This document shows, piece by piece, positions 15,651 to 24,211 of a stretch of 64,000 nt of DNA. The notes beneath the pieces are model-generated. The model was given only the letters and a program-made list of their open reading frames with translations. It did not search any database and was not told the origin of the DNA. Numbering within the stretch: the stretch's first letter is position 1; each line of letters opens with the position of its first letter. The DNA is from Streptomyces sp. NBC_01689 (GTDB lineage Bacteria; Actinomycetota; Actinomycetes; Streptomycetales; Streptomycetaceae). The translations under genes and the position numbers were made by a program. The stretch is taken from assembly GCF_036250675.1 (NCBI RefSeq), contig NZ_CP109592.1:2728001-2792000 (forward strand), written 5' to 3'.

Positions 15651-15674
15651 AGGCCGCGCCTTCCAACTGGGAGG
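15651..15674 (+). promoter_or_regulatory. LysR-type operator, copy 2 (SDR promoter)
   Basis: Contains CCTTCCAACTGGGAGG (15659-15674), the same 6-4-6 dyad as copy 1 with one arm mismatch, preceded by AGGCCGCG. It is 140 bp upstream of the SDR ATG (15814) and just after the lysR stop. An extra CTGGGAGG half-site lies at 15646-15653. Confidence 0.7.
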
Positions 15675-15739
15675 AAATCCGTCCCTGGTCACCGCCGCGT
15701 GGCCTTTGACTTCGCCCCTCGCGCACCCTACGGTCCAAA

Positions 15740-15757
15740 TAGTCGACCGGTCGGCTA
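15740..15757. promoter_or_regulatory. TetR-type operator in the SDR promoter
   Basis: TAGTCGACCGGTCGGCTA carries CGACCGGTCG at 15744-15753, identical to 12495-12504 in the tetR promoter. It lies 57 bp before the SDR start and downstream of the LysR element, where a repressor would block transcription. It suggests dual LysR/TetR control of the SDR and the NTF2-like gene. Confidence 0.6.
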
Positions 15758-15813
15758 GCCCACTCGGCCGGGACCGGTCACGCCACCCCCACCCCGATAT
15801 CGGAGAAGTCATC

Positions 15814-16527
15814 ATGAGCTCTCAGGACCAGAAGGTCGCAGTCGTCACCGGTGCCTCGCAGGGTCTCGGTGCCGGGATCGCCGAGGCGTACCGCAAGCTC
15901 GGCTACGCGGTCGTCGCCACCTCGCGCACCATCGCCCCGTCCCACGACGCCGGCATCCTGACCGTCCAGGGCGACATCGCCGATCCCGCCACGGCCGAGC
16001 GCGTGATCGCCGCCGGCATCGAACGCTTCGGCCGGATCGACACCCTCGTCAACAACGCGGGCATCTTCGTCGCCAAGCCCTTCACCGACTACACGGCGGA
16101 GGACTACGCCGCCGTCATCGGCATCAACCTGACCGGCTTCTTCCGCCTCACCCAGCTCGCCGTCGAGCAGATGCTGAACCAGGGGGGCGGCCACATCGTC
16201 AACATCACCACCAGCCTGGTCGACAACGCGGACCACAACGTCCCCTCCGTTCTCGCCTCCCTGACGAAGGGCGGCCTCCAGTCCGCCACCAAGTCGCTCG
16301 CCATCGAGTACGCCACCCGCAACATCCGCGTCAACGCGGTCTCCCCCGGCACCATCAAGACGCCGATGCACCCCGCGGAGACCCACGAGGTACTCGCCTC
16401 CCTGCACCCCGTGGGCCGGATGGGCGAGGCGAGCGACGTGGCGGACGCGGTCGTCTACCTGGAGAACGCCCCCTTCGTCACCGGCGAGATCCTCCACGTC
16501 GACGGCGGTATGAGCGCCGGCCACTGA
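15814..16527 (+). CDS. Short-chain dehydrogenase/reductase family protein lacking the catalytic Tyr
   Basis: 237 residues. Rossmann motif TGASQGLGAG (12-21), NNAG at 80-83 and N105 in GINLTG are normal. In the active site S134 and K152 are present, but the Tyr four residues before the Lys is Ala148 (VLASLTKGG). C-terminal IRVNAVSPGTIKTPM and VDGG are typical. Without Tyr the usual proton relay is missing, so activity may be altered. ATG 15814 has GGAGAAG (15802-15808). Probably co-transcribed with the NTF2-like gene 46 bp downstream. Confidence 0.85.
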   Translation: MSSQDQKVAVVTGASQGLGAGIAEAYRKLGYAVVATSRTIAPSHDAGILTVQGDIADPATAERVIAAGIERFGRIDTLVNNAGIFVAKPFTDYTAEDYAAVIGINLTGFFRLTQLAVEQMLNQGGGHIVNITTSLVDNADHNVPSVLASLTKGGLQSATKSLAIEYATRNIRVNAVSPGTIKTPMHPAETHEVLASLHPVGRMGEASDVADAVVYLENAPFVTGEILHVDGGMSAGH

Positions 16528-16573
16528 GCCCGCGTCACCCCAAACCACTACGCACCCCGAGGGAAGGCCCCCG

Positions 16574-16945
16574 ATGAACAGCACGACGGACAGCGAGGCG
16601 GTCCTGCGCGACGTCCTCGACCGGTGGAAGGCCGCCGTGGACAGCCACGAACCGGAGCTGGTGGCGGCCCAGTTCACCGAAGACGCGATCTTCCAGGGAC
16701 TGCGCCCGTACAGCGTCGGACGAGCGGGCGTCGCCGCGTACTACGACTCCCAGCCGCTCGGGCTGAGGGCCGCGTACCGGATCCTGGAGACCCGGCGCCC
16801 CGCCGACGACCTCGTACTCGGTTACCTGGCGGTGGACTTCTCCTTCACGGACCGGCCCACTCTCGCGGTCACCCTCGCGGTCCTGGTCCAGCGCACGGAG
16901 GAGGGCTGGCGGATCGCCCACTACCAGGTCTCCCACCTCGGCTGA
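16574..16945 (+). CDS. NTF2-like SgcJ/EcaC-family protein
   Basis: 123 residues. VLDRWKAAVDSHEPELVAAQFTEDAIFQG is the cone-barrel N-terminus seen in SgcJ/EcaC-type and DUF4440-like proteins; GWRIAHYQVSHL is the final strand. Members occur as small accessory or isomerase-like proteins in redox and secondary-metabolite clusters. ATG 16574 follows GAGGGAAGG. It sits 46 bp after the SDR and is followed by a strong terminator, so it closes the SDR operon. No catalytic residue can be named. Confidence 0.78.
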   Translation: MNSTTDSEAVLRDVLDRWKAAVDSHEPELVAAQFTEDAIFQGLRPYSVGRAGVAAYYDSQPLGLRAAYRILETRRPADDLVLGYLAVDFSFTDRPTLAVTLAVLVQRTEEGWRIAHYQVSHLG

Positions 16946-17002
16946 CCCCTCCGGCCCCCGGCCCGCGGCGACGCCCGCCCGCGTCGGCCGGGGACACGGG
17001 AT

Positions 17003-17047
17003 CACGGGTGCGCCGTCCTGTCTGCCCGGCAGGACGGCGCACCCGTG
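17003..17047. terminator. 18-bp-stem hairpin terminator
   Basis: Perfect 18-bp inverted repeat (arms 17003-17020 and 17030-17047) with a 9-nt loop, about 57 bp after the NTF2-like gene. The remainder of the 358-bp gap (17048-17303) is the leader of the M1 peptidase gene, with the slightly AT-richer CACTTTTACTCATCACGG near 17097 as a possible promoter; no other gene was found there. Confidence 0.85.
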
Positions 17048-17303
17048 TTCCCGCTCCCGGCGCCCCTTCTTCCGGCCCAACTGGCCCGTGCCGCACACTT
17101 TTACTCATCACGGATGGCATGCCCTGGTCAAATCTGCCAGGCTTCCGGCAGCCGTCACCCCGACCCCAGGGGGACACGGCGGACATCTCACCACCGCGCT
17201 CGCGCCAGCGACGCGCGCAGCCCCCGGCTGCCCTCCGGCGCACCCGAGCCGGACGGACGGCCACCGAGCAGGCCGGAATCCCGGCCGCCTCAAAGGAGTT
17301 CGC

Positions 17304-19169
17304 GTGAGACCGACCCCCCACAAGGCCCTCGCGACGGCCGCACTCGCCGTCGCCGCGCTGGCCGCCGCCCTGCTGCCCGTCGCGCCCGCCGCCGCGGCGC
17401 CGCCCGCCGCTCCGTCGGCCGCGGCCGACGCCTGCACCCCCGCCCAGGTGGTCGCCAACGGCGGTTTCGAGAGCGGCACTTCGCCCTGGACGCAGTCCTC
17501 GACGAGTGTGATCACCTCGCGCACCGGCCAGAGCGCCCACGGCGGAACCTCCTTCGCCTGGCTGGACGGTGTGGGCAGCACGCACACCGACACCCTCTCG
17601 CAGAGCGTCACGATCCCGGCCGGCTGCAGTTCCGCCACCCTCACCTTCTGGCTGCACATCGACACCACCGAGACGACGACGTCCACCGCGTACGACAAGC
17701 TGACGGCGAAGATCGGCAGCACGACGCTGGCGACGTACTCGAACCTCAACAAGAACACCGGCTACGCGCAGAAGTCCTTCGACGTCTCGGCGTTCGCGGG
17801 CCAGACCGTGACCGTCGCCTTCACCGGCACCGAGGACTCCAGCCTCAGGACGAGCTTCGTCCTCGACGACGTCGCCCTCGACACCTCCGGCAGCACCACC
17901 CCGCCCGCGGACTCCACGCGCACGCCGGCCGCGCCCTCGTACATCGTCAGCCTGAGCAGCAACACCAGTGGCACCACCTGGACCGGTCATGAGAGCGCGA
18001 CGTTCACCAACGCCTCCTCGACCGCGCTCAGCGAGGTGTACCTGAGGCTGTGGGACAACTACCACGGCACCTGCTCCGCGACGCCCATCACCGTCAGCAA
18101 TGTCAGCGGCGGCACCGCGGGCGCCCTCTCGGTCGGCTGCACCGCCCTCCGGATCGCCCTGGCGTCACCGCTGGCCCAGGGCCAGAGCGCGACGATCGGC
18201 TTCGACCTGACGATCACCGTGCCCAGCGGCGCCGACCGCTTCGGCTACGACGGCGCCTTCGTCAACATCGGCAACGCGCTGCCCGTACTCGCGGTCAAGG
18301 ACGGGGCCGGCTGGCACCTGGACCCGTACACGAACAACGGTGAGTCCTTCTACTCGCTGGCAGCCGACTTCAAGGTGACCCTCGACCACCCGACGAGCCT
18401 GCTCGTCCCGGCCACCGGCACCTCGGTGGACACCCCGGGATCGAGCGGCCGGACGGTCACCACGGCCACCGCCTCCAAGGTCCGCGACTTCGCCTGGGCC
18501 GCCGGTCCGTTCAGCAAGATCTCCGGCACCTCCCCCGCCGGCACCGCGATCAACATCTACTCCGTCTCGGGCATCAGCTCCTCCGACTCCCAGTCGATAC
18601 TCTCCACCGCCAAGTCCGCGGTGGACGCCCACGCCGCACGCTTCGGCGCCTACCCGTACGGCGAGTTGGACGCGGTGATCGACAACAACTACTGGTTCGG
18701 GGGCATGGAGTACCCCGGCTTCGTCCTCGACCTGGTGAGCACCACGGCGCTCACCCACGAGATCGGACACCAGTGGTTCTACGGGATCGTCGGCGACGAC
18801 GAGTACAACAGCCCCTGGCTCGACGAGGCGTTCACGGACTACGCCACCGACCTGGCGCAGAACAAGACCGGCACCAACTGCTGGAACAGCGTCTCCTGGG
18901 CCTCGTCCGCGGAGAAGATCACCAACTCGATGGCCTACTGGGACGCCCACTCCTCCCGGTACTCCACGGTGGTCTACGGCTACGGCAAGTGCGCCCTGCA
19001 CGACCTGCGCCGCGTCCTCGGTGACACCGTCATGGCCAAACTGCTGAAGGACTACGCCACTTCGCACTGGTACGGGGTCTCGACCACGTCCGAGTTCAAG
19101 GCCGCCGCCCAGGCCGCCACGACCACGGACCTGACCTCCTTCTGGACCCAGCACCGCATCGACGGCTGA
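17304..19169 (+). CDS. Secreted M1-family zinc metallopeptidase
   Basis: 621 residues. Sec signal peptide about 1-32 (LAVAALAAALLPVAPAAAA). A carbohydrate-binding-like beta-sandwich spans about 45-200 (ANGGFESGTSPWTQ), then the M1 N-terminal domain. In the catalytic region G-G-M-E-Y-P (substrate loop; GxMEN in most M1 enzymes) precedes H485-E486-x-x-H489 and E508 (DEAFTDY), the zinc ligands with the right 18-residue gap. GTG 17304 has AAAGGAG (17292-17298). Monocistronic between two terminators. Likely role: extracellular peptide degradation. Confidence 0.9.
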   Translation: MRPTPHKALATAALAVAALAAALLPVAPAAAAPPAAPSAAADACTPAQVVANGGFESGTSPWTQSSTSVITSRTGQSAHGGTSFAWLDGVGSTHTDTLSQSVTIPAGCSSATLTFWLHIDTTETTTSTAYDKLTAKIGSTTLATYSNLNKNTGYAQKSFDVSAFAGQTVTVAFTGTEDSSLRTSFVLDDVALDTSGSTTPPADSTRTPAAPSYIVSLSSNTSGTTWTGHESATFTNASSTALSEVYLRLWDNYHGTCSATPITVSNVSGGTAGALSVGCTALRIALASPLAQGQSATIGFDLTITVPSGADRFGYDGAFVNIGNALPVLAVKDGAGWHLDPYTNNGESFYSLAADFKVTLDHPTSLLVPATGTSVDTPGSSGRTVTTATASKVRDFAWAAGPFSKISGTSPAGTAINIYSVSGISSSDSQSILSTAKSAVDAHAARFGAYPYGELDAVIDNNYWFGGMEYPGFVLDLVSTTALTHEIGHQWFYGIVGDDEYNSPWLDEAFTDYATDLAQNKTGTNCWNSVSWASSAEKITNSMAYWDAHSSRYSTVVYGYGKCALHDLRRVLGDTVMAKLLKDYATSHWYGVSTTSEFKAAAQAATTTDLTSFWTQHRIDG

Positions 19170-19202
19170 CGGCCGACCGGTGCGCCGCGGCGGACGCCTC
19201 CC

Positions 19203-19237
19203 GGCGTCACCCGCGGCGCACCCCCGCGGGTGACGCC
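19203..19237. terminator. 14-bp-stem hairpin terminator after the M1 peptidase
   Basis: GGCGTCACCCGCGG (19203-19216) and CCGCGGGTGACGCC (19224-19237) form a perfect stem with a 7-nt loop, 33 bp after the stop codon. Confidence 0.85.
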
Positions 19238-19282
19238 GTCCGAGGAGGACGGGCGTTCGGGACGAGATGTTGTTTCCTCATA

Positions 19283-19292
19283 CATCTAGATG
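19283..19292. promoter_or_regulatory. Palindrome in the marR promoter
   Basis: CATCTAGATG lies in an unusually AT-rich patch (about 19268-19310) that also repeats ATGCAT at 19290-19295 and 19305-19310. It is 28 bp before the preferred marR start and is a plausible autoregulatory site. Confidence 0.45.
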
Positions 19293-19319
19293 CATCATAC
19301 GGTTATGCATAAGCGGGTT

Positions 19320-19760
19320 ATGGACACGGGCACACCGGCGCCGGCGGAGGATCTGATGACCGCCGTGGAGCGGCTGGTCCGCTACGTCCGGCGCAGCGCC
19401 GTCACCGGCGGTCTGAGCACGGCGGCCTCCTCCGCGCTGAGCCGGCTCGGCCGGGAGGGGCCGCAGCGGCTGACCGAGCTCGCCAGGGCCGAGAACGTCT
19501 CCCAGCCGAACATGACCCAGCTCGTCACCCGGATGGAACGGGCGGGCCTGGTCCGGCGCGCCGCCGACCACAGCGACGGCCGGGGCGTGCTGGTGGAGGC
19601 CACCGACGAGGGCCTGGACGTGTTCCGACGGCGCCGGGCCGAGCGCGCGGAGGCGCTGCGCCGGCTGATCGAGGACCTGAGCGAACCGGAACAGCGGGCT
19701 GTCCGGGTCGCGCTGCCGGCACTCGCCCGGGTCATCGACGACCGCCGTTCCCGCTCCTGA
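19320..19760 (+). CDS. MarR-family transcriptional regulator
   Basis: 146 residues. Winged helix: STAASSALSRLGREGPQRL, then ELARAENVSQPNMTQLVTRM, and the wing RRAADHSDGRGVLVEATDEG. The C-terminal helices would dimerise. In-frame ATGs at 19290 and 19305 overlap the palindromic AT-rich promoter, so ATG 19320 (AGCGGG just upstream) is preferred. It is 31 bp from the MFS-Usp gene and in the same direction: a MarR-regulated efflux operon. Confidence 0.88.
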   Translation: MDTGTPAPAEDLMTAVERLVRYVRRSAVTGGLSTAASSALSRLGREGPQRLTELARAENVSQPNMTQLVTRMERAGLVRRAADHSDGRGVLVEATDEGLDVFRRRRAERAEALRRLIEDLSEPEQRAVRVALPALARVIDDRRSRS

Positions 19761-19791
19761 CCCGTCCCCCGCGACACCACGGAGACCGCAC

Positions 19792-21516
19792 ATGAGTGCA
19801 CCGCAAGGAAGGGCCGCGAGCCCGTTCAAGCAGCCCAGGGCCGTCTGGGCCGTCGCGTTCGCCTGCGTCATCTCGTTCATGGGCATCGGGCTGGTCGACC
19901 CGATCCTGCCCGCCCTCGCCGAGGGCCTGCACGCCTCGCCCAGCCAGGTCTCCCTGCTCTTCAGCAGCTACCTGATCGTCACGGCCGTCGCCATGCTCTT
20001 CGTCGGCTGGGTCTCCAGCCACCTCGGCGCCAAGCGCACCCTGGTCGTGGGGCTGGCCGTCATCGTCGTCTTCGCCGCGCTCGCGGGCTCCTCCGGCTCC
20101 ATCGACGGCATCGTCGGCTTCCGGGCCGGCTGGGGACTCGGCAACGCCCTGTTCATCGCCACCTCGCTCGCCGTGATCGTCGCCTCCGCGAGCGGCGGCT
20201 TCGGCGGCGCGATCATCCTGTACGAGACCGCCCTCGGCCTCGGTATCGCCGTGGGGCCGCTGCTCGGCGGCGAACTGGGAGCCATCAGCTGGCGCGGCCC
20301 GTTCTTCGGCGTCGCCGTCCTGATGGCGGTCGCCCTGACCGCGACCCTCGCCTTCGTCCCGGCCCTGCCGAAACCGAAGCGGCCGACCTCGCCGCTCGCC
20401 CCCCTCAGGGCGCTGCGTCACCGCGGACTGCTGACCATGGGCATCATGGCCCTGCTCTACAACTGGGGCTTCTTCACGATGCTCGGATACGCCCCGTACC
20501 CGATGAAGCTGAGCGCGCACCAGCTCGGACTGGTCTTCACCGGGTGGGGTCTGCTGGTGGCGGCCTTCAGCGTGTTCTTCGCGCCGCGTCTGCAGGCCCG
20601 GTTCGGGACCGCCCCGGTGCTGTACGCGAACCTGCTCGGCCTCGGGATCGTCATGGCGGTCATCGCGGCCGGCGTCGACTCGCCCGGCGTGGTGATCGTG
20701 GCGGTCGTCGTCAGCGGCGCGTTCATCGGCATCAACAACACCCTCACCACCCAGGCCGTCATGCTCGTCTCGCCCGTGGAGCGGCCGGTGGCCTCCTCCG
20801 CCTACGGCTTCCTCCGCTTCATCGGCGGCGGCCTCGCCCCCTACGTCGCGGGAAAGCTCGCCGACGCGACCGATCTCAGCGTCCCGTTCTACCTGGGGGC
20901 CGCGACCTTCGTCGTGGCCGTCCCGGTCCTGGCGAGCGGCCATGGTCTGCTCCGCAGGGCCGAACAGACGGCCGGGCAGGGCGAGTCCGTCGGGCCCACG
21001 CTCACGCCGGTCGGCACCGCCGCGGCCACCGCCGGCCCGCCGCTCATCGTCGCCGTCGGCGCCCATGACCGGGCGGCCGTCATCGTCGACACCGCGGCCC
21101 GGCTCGCCCGGGACACGGGCACGGCCCTGGAGGTCGTCCATGTCCAGCAGACCGCCGTGGTCGAGGAGCAGGCGGTGGACGTCGAGACCGCCGACCAGGC
21201 CCGCTCCGCCGTCACCGCCCATCTCGACCGGCTGGCGGCACACGGCATTCCCGCCGTCGGCCAGATACTCACCAGCGTCGGCGACCACGCCGCCGCGGGC
21301 CGCGCCCTGGCCCGGCACGCCGCCGACGTCCGGGCCGGCACCGTCGCCGTGGGCCGCTCGCCCCGCGGTCCGCTGGCGCAGTTCGCCGACGGGAGCTTCA
21401 CCAGCGCGCTGACGCACACGGCGGCCTGTTCGGTGGTGCTCGTCGACCCCGACAGCGCGCCCCGGCCGCTGACCGCGGCCACCCTGGCGGAACTGCGCAC
21501 CGCCGCCTCCGGCTGA
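19792..21516 (+). CDS. MFS transporter fused to a C-terminal universal stress protein (UspA) domain
   Basis: 574 residues. Residues about 15-395 form a 12-helix major facilitator; the conserved loop after helix 2 appears as GWVSSHLGAKRT (motif A). After a short linker, about 415-555 reads as a Usp domain: PLIVAVGAHDRAAVIVDTAA, then ALEVVHVQQ, then TVAVGRSPRGPLAQF and SVVLVDPD. The usual ATP-binding G2xG9GS/T pattern is only partly kept (VGRSPRGPLAQFADGS). ATG 19792 follows GGAG. The order MarR then MFS suggests drug or stress-inducible efflux, with the Usp domain as a possible nucleotide sensor. Confidence 0.88.
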   Translation: MSAPQGRAASPFKQPRAVWAVAFACVISFMGIGLVDPILPALAEGLHASPSQVSLLFSSYLIVTAVAMLFVGWVSSHLGAKRTLVVGLAVIVVFAALAGSSGSIDGIVGFRAGWGLGNALFIATSLAVIVASASGGFGGAIILYETALGLGIAVGPLLGGELGAISWRGPFFGVAVLMAVALTATLAFVPALPKPKRPTSPLAPLRALRHRGLLTMGIMALLYNWGFFTMLGYAPYPMKLSAHQLGLVFTGWGLLVAAFSVFFAPRLQARFGTAPVLYANLLGLGIVMAVIAAGVDSPGVVIVAVVVSGAFIGINNTLTTQAVMLVSPVERPVASSAYGFLRFIGGGLAPYVAGKLADATDLSVPFYLGAATFVVAVPVLASGHGLLRRAEQTAGQGESVGPTLTPVGTAAATAGPPLIVAVGAHDRAAVIVDTAARLARDTGTALEVVHVQQTAVVEEQAVDVETADQARSAVTAHLDRLAAHGIPAVGQILTSVGDHAAAGRALARHAADVRAGTVAVGRSPRGPLAQFADGSFTSALTHTAACSVVLVDPDSAPRPLTAATLAELRTAASG

Positions 21517-21522
21517 GCGGCC

Positions 21523-21551
21523 GGCCGGGCACCGGTCGCCGGTGCCCGGCC
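21523..21551. terminator. 13-bp-stem hairpin terminator after the MFS-Usp gene
   Basis: GGCCGGGCACCGG (21523-21535), loop TCG, CCGGTGCCCGGCC (21539-21551), 6 nt after the stop. The rest of the 257-bp gap to 21774 shows no gene. Confidence 0.85.
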
Positions 21552-21773
21552 TCAGCCCGCGGCCCGGCAGGGGTCACGACGGTCCGGACGCCTCCACGAA
21601 CGGCCCGGCCGGCACCGGCCGTCCCGCGCCCCCGGGCGCCGCCCGCCCAGGACCGGCCGGACGACGGCCGCTGGGGTCGGGACAGGGCCCGGGCGCGGCG
21701 CGGACGTCCATCCCGTGCGGCGCACGGATTCCCGCCCCGGCTCCGCGCCCGCGGTGCCGTGTCCCGGCAGGCG

Positions 21774-22283
21774 TCAGCCGACCTGCGCGGCGAACGCCTC
21801 GTAGGCCCGCTCGTCGAAGAGCACGAACCTGACCTCCTCGACGGCCGTCTCCGTGTCCCGCACCGTCCGCACCGCGACGCGGGCGGCGTCCTCCATCGGC
21901 CACCCGTACACACCGGCCGAGACCGCGGGGAACGCGACCGTGCGGGCGCCGAGTCCGTCGGCGACGCGCAGCGACTCGCGGTAGCACGAGGCCAGCAGGT
22001 GCGAGCGGTCCTCGGTGTCGCTGAAGACCGGGCCCACGGTGTGGATCACCCACCGCGCGTCCAGGTCGCCCGCGGTGGTCGCGACCGCACGGCCGGTGGC
22101 CAGGCCCTTGCCGTAGTGCGAGGCGCGCAGCCTGCGGCAGTCCGCCAGGACGGCGGGGCCGCCCCTGCGGTGGATGGCTCCGTCCACTCCCCCGCCGCCC
22201 AGCAGCGAGGAGTTGGCCGCGTTGACGATCGCGTCGACGCTCTGTCCGGTGATGTCGCCCCGGACCAGGGTGATGACGGTCAT
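21774..22283 (-). CDS. Macro-domain protein (MacroD-type ADP-ribose hydrolase)
   Basis: 169 residues, one macro domain. GDITGQSVDAIVNAANSSLL, then GGGGVDGAIHRRGG, is the ADP-ribose-binding loop of the MacroD group; PAVSAGVYGWP is the second conserved loop. Such enzymes remove ADP-ribose from proteins or deacetylate O-acetyl-ADP-ribose. ATG 22283 has GAGGAGG about 11 nt upstream; longer readings to 22382 add non-conserved residues. Same strand as the FAD enzyme upstream but separated by about 130 bp. Confidence 0.9.
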   Translation of the reverse strand: MTVITLVRGDITGQSVDAIVNAANSSLLGGGGVDGAIHRRGGPAVLADCRRLRASHYGKGLATGRAVATTAGDLDARWVIHTVGPVFSDTEDRSHLLASCYRESLRVADGLGARTVAFPAVSAGVYGWPMEDAARVAVRTVRDTETAVEEVRFVLFDERAYEAFAAQVG

Positions 22284-22412
22284 GACGGCTCGGCCTCCTC
22301 GTGACGGGTTCTCCTCGCATTGTCCCCCGGCCGCCGCCGGGCCGCCCTCGCCCGGAGCGGGCCGGCGCCGCGTCCGCGGCACGTCCGTGCCGCCGCCGTG
22401 GCGCGTGCGCGG

Positions 22413-23831
22413 TCAGCCCTGTCGCAGGCGGCGCCACACGGCCTTCGCCGCGTTGTGCCCGGCCATGCCGTGCACGCCGGGGCCCGGCGGCGTGGCCGAG
22501 GAGCAGATGAACACGGCCGGGTGCGGGGTGGTGTACGGCGACGCGGTCAGCCGGGGGCGCAGCAGGAGCTGCAGCCCGGAGGCGGCGCCGCACGCGATGT
22601 CGCCGCCCACGTAGTTGGCGTTGCGCGCGGCGATTTCGGGCGGCCCGGCGGTCGCGCGGGCCAGGACACGGTCGCGGAATCCGGGTGCGAACCGCTCCAG
22701 TTGACGTTCGATCGCGTCCGTGAGGTCACCCGTCCAGCCGTGCGGGACGTGCCCGTACGCCCAGAAGACGTGCTGTCCCGCGGGTGCCCGGGAGGGGTCG
22801 ACGACGCTGGGCTGCACGGTGATCAGGAAGGGGGCGTCGGGGGCCCGGCCCTCGCGCGAGGCGGCGTTCAGCGCGGCACCGATCTCGGCGCGGCTCGCGC
22901 CCACCTGCACGGTCCCGGCGGTCCGGGCCTCCTCGGCCGTCCACGGAACGGGACCGTCCAGCGCGTAGTCGACCTTGAACACGGCCGCCCCGTAACGGTA
23001 GTTGTCGTAGTAGCGGCCGAAACCGGCGATCCGGGACAGGGCGGTGGGCGAGGTGTCGAAGACATAGGCGCGGGCGGGCGGCAGGTCGTCGAGGCGCTTG
23101 ACCTCGTAGTCGGTGTGGACAGCGCCGCCGAGGTCGCGCAGGTAAGCGGTGAGCGCGTCGGAGATCGACTGGGAGCCGCCGCGCGCGACGGGCCAGCCGC
23201 GGGCGTGCGCGGCGAGGGCGAAGACCAGGCCGACGGCGCCGGTGGCGATGCCGTCCAGCGGGGCGATGACGTGTGCGACGAGCCCGGCGAACAGGGCCTT
23301 GGCCCGCTCGTCCCGGAAGCGCCGCATCAGCCAGGTGGACGGCGGCAGTCCGGTGAGGCCGAAGCGGGCCAGGGTGACCGGGTCGCGGGGCAGCGCGGTC
23401 AGCGGCAGGGACATGAAGTCGTGGACCAGTGTGTCCCACTGGGGCAGGAAGGGCGCGACCAGTCTGCGGTAGGCCCCGGCGTCACGCGGTCCGAACGAGG
23501 CCGCCGTCTCCGCGACGGAGCGCGCGAGCACCGCGGCCGAGCCGTCCGGGAACGGGTGGGCCATGGGGAGGTCGGCGTGCAGCCACTCCAGGCCGTAGCG
23601 CTCCAGGGGCATCGCGCGGAACGCGGGTGAGTTGACCCCGAGCGGGTGGGCGGCCGAGCAGGGGTCGTGCCGGAATCCGGGCAGCGTCAGCTCTTCGGTG
23701 CGGGCGCCGCCGCCCACCGTGTCCCGCGCCTCGAAGACGGCCACGGAGAAGCCCCGGCGGGCCAGTTCCACGGCAGCTGTCAGCCCGTTCGGCCCCGCAC
23801 CCACGATGACGGCATCGAGCATCGACGGCAC
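22413..23831 (-). CDS. FAD-dependent oxidoreductase (phytoene-desaturase-like)
   Basis: 472 residues. The N-terminal dinucleotide fold [20 protein letters not shown] and [14 protein letters not shown] place it in the CrtI/phytoene-desaturase-related family; [19 protein letters not shown] is the second conserved block, and the C-terminal [15 protein letters not shown] is typical. These are flavin oxidoreductases or isomerases of isoprenoid or unknown substrates; no carotenoid genes are nearby. GTG 23831 has AAGGAG 7 nt upstream; ATG 23822 is the alternative. No operon partner is evident. Confidence 0.82.
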   Translation of the reverse strand: MPSMLDAVIVGAGPNGLTAAVELARRGFSVAVFEARDTVGGGARTEELTLPGFRHDPCSAAHPLGVNSPAFRAMPLERYGLEWLHADLPMAHPFPDGSAAVLARSVAETAASFGPRDAGAYRRLVAPFLPQWDTLVHDFMSLPLTALPRDPVTLARFGLTGLPPSTWLMRRFRDERAKALFAGLVAHVIAPLDGIATGAVGLVFALAAHARGWPVARGGSQSISDALTAYLRDLGGAVHTDYEVKRLDDLPPARAYVFDTSPTALSRIAGFGRYYDNYRYGAAVFKVDYALDGPVPWTAEEARTAGTVQVGASRAEIGAALNAASREGRAPDAPFLITVQPSVVDPSRAPAGQHVFWAYGHVPHGWTGDLTDAIERQLERFAPGFRDRVLARATAGPPEIAARNANYVGGDIACGAASGLQLLLRPRLTASPYTTPHPAVFICSSATPPGPGVHGMAGHNAAKAVWRRLRQG

Positions 23832-24000
23832 CTTCGGACTCCTTCGTCGCCGACGGCCACTGGCCACCAGGATATGCCGGAGGGCCGAGGGGCCCGGCGG
23901 CGCGGGGTGGGAACCCGCGCGCCGCGGAGCCCCCGGCCACCTGACCGCGCGCGGGACCCGCCGTCGGCCGCGCCGCCCGGCCTGGACGGGCGGGACCTGA

Positions 24001-24200
24001 GCACGACCGGAGCACGACCGGGCAGGGGCCGGAGCACGACCGGGCCGGAGCCCCTGCCGGAACCGGAACACGACCTGAGCCGGAGCACGGCCGGGGCCGG
24101 GGCCGACCGGCTCCCGGGGCCGACCGGCTCCCGGGTTCGGGGACCACTGGCCGTCGGTCCCCGGTCCCGGTCCCCGGTCCCCGATCCCCGATCCCCGGTG
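24001..24200. repeat. Short-repeat-rich spacer downstream of the phospholipase gene
   Basis: The 380-bp gap 23832-24211 has no gene. It holds repeated words: GAGCACGACCGG (three or four copies, 24000-24045), CGACCGGCTCCCGGG (24104 and 24121) and CCCCGATCCCCGAT / CCCCGGTCC runs (24168-24197). GGCAGGGGC (24021-24029) pairs with GCCCCTGCC (24050-24058). It could terminate the phospholipase transcript, which ends at 24212. Confidence 0.5.
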
Positions 24201-24211
24201 GTGGCGGTGGC

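Noticed and set aside
17048..17303. Possible ydaO/c-di-AMP riboswitch ahead of the secreted M1 peptidase
   Set aside because: No match to conserved ydaO segments could be found by eye; only an ordinary promoter and ribosome site are supported.
17108..17758. Minus-strand frame opposite the M1 peptidase 5' region
   Set aside because: The plus strand has a signal peptide, ribosome site and complete zinc motif; the opposite frame has no support.
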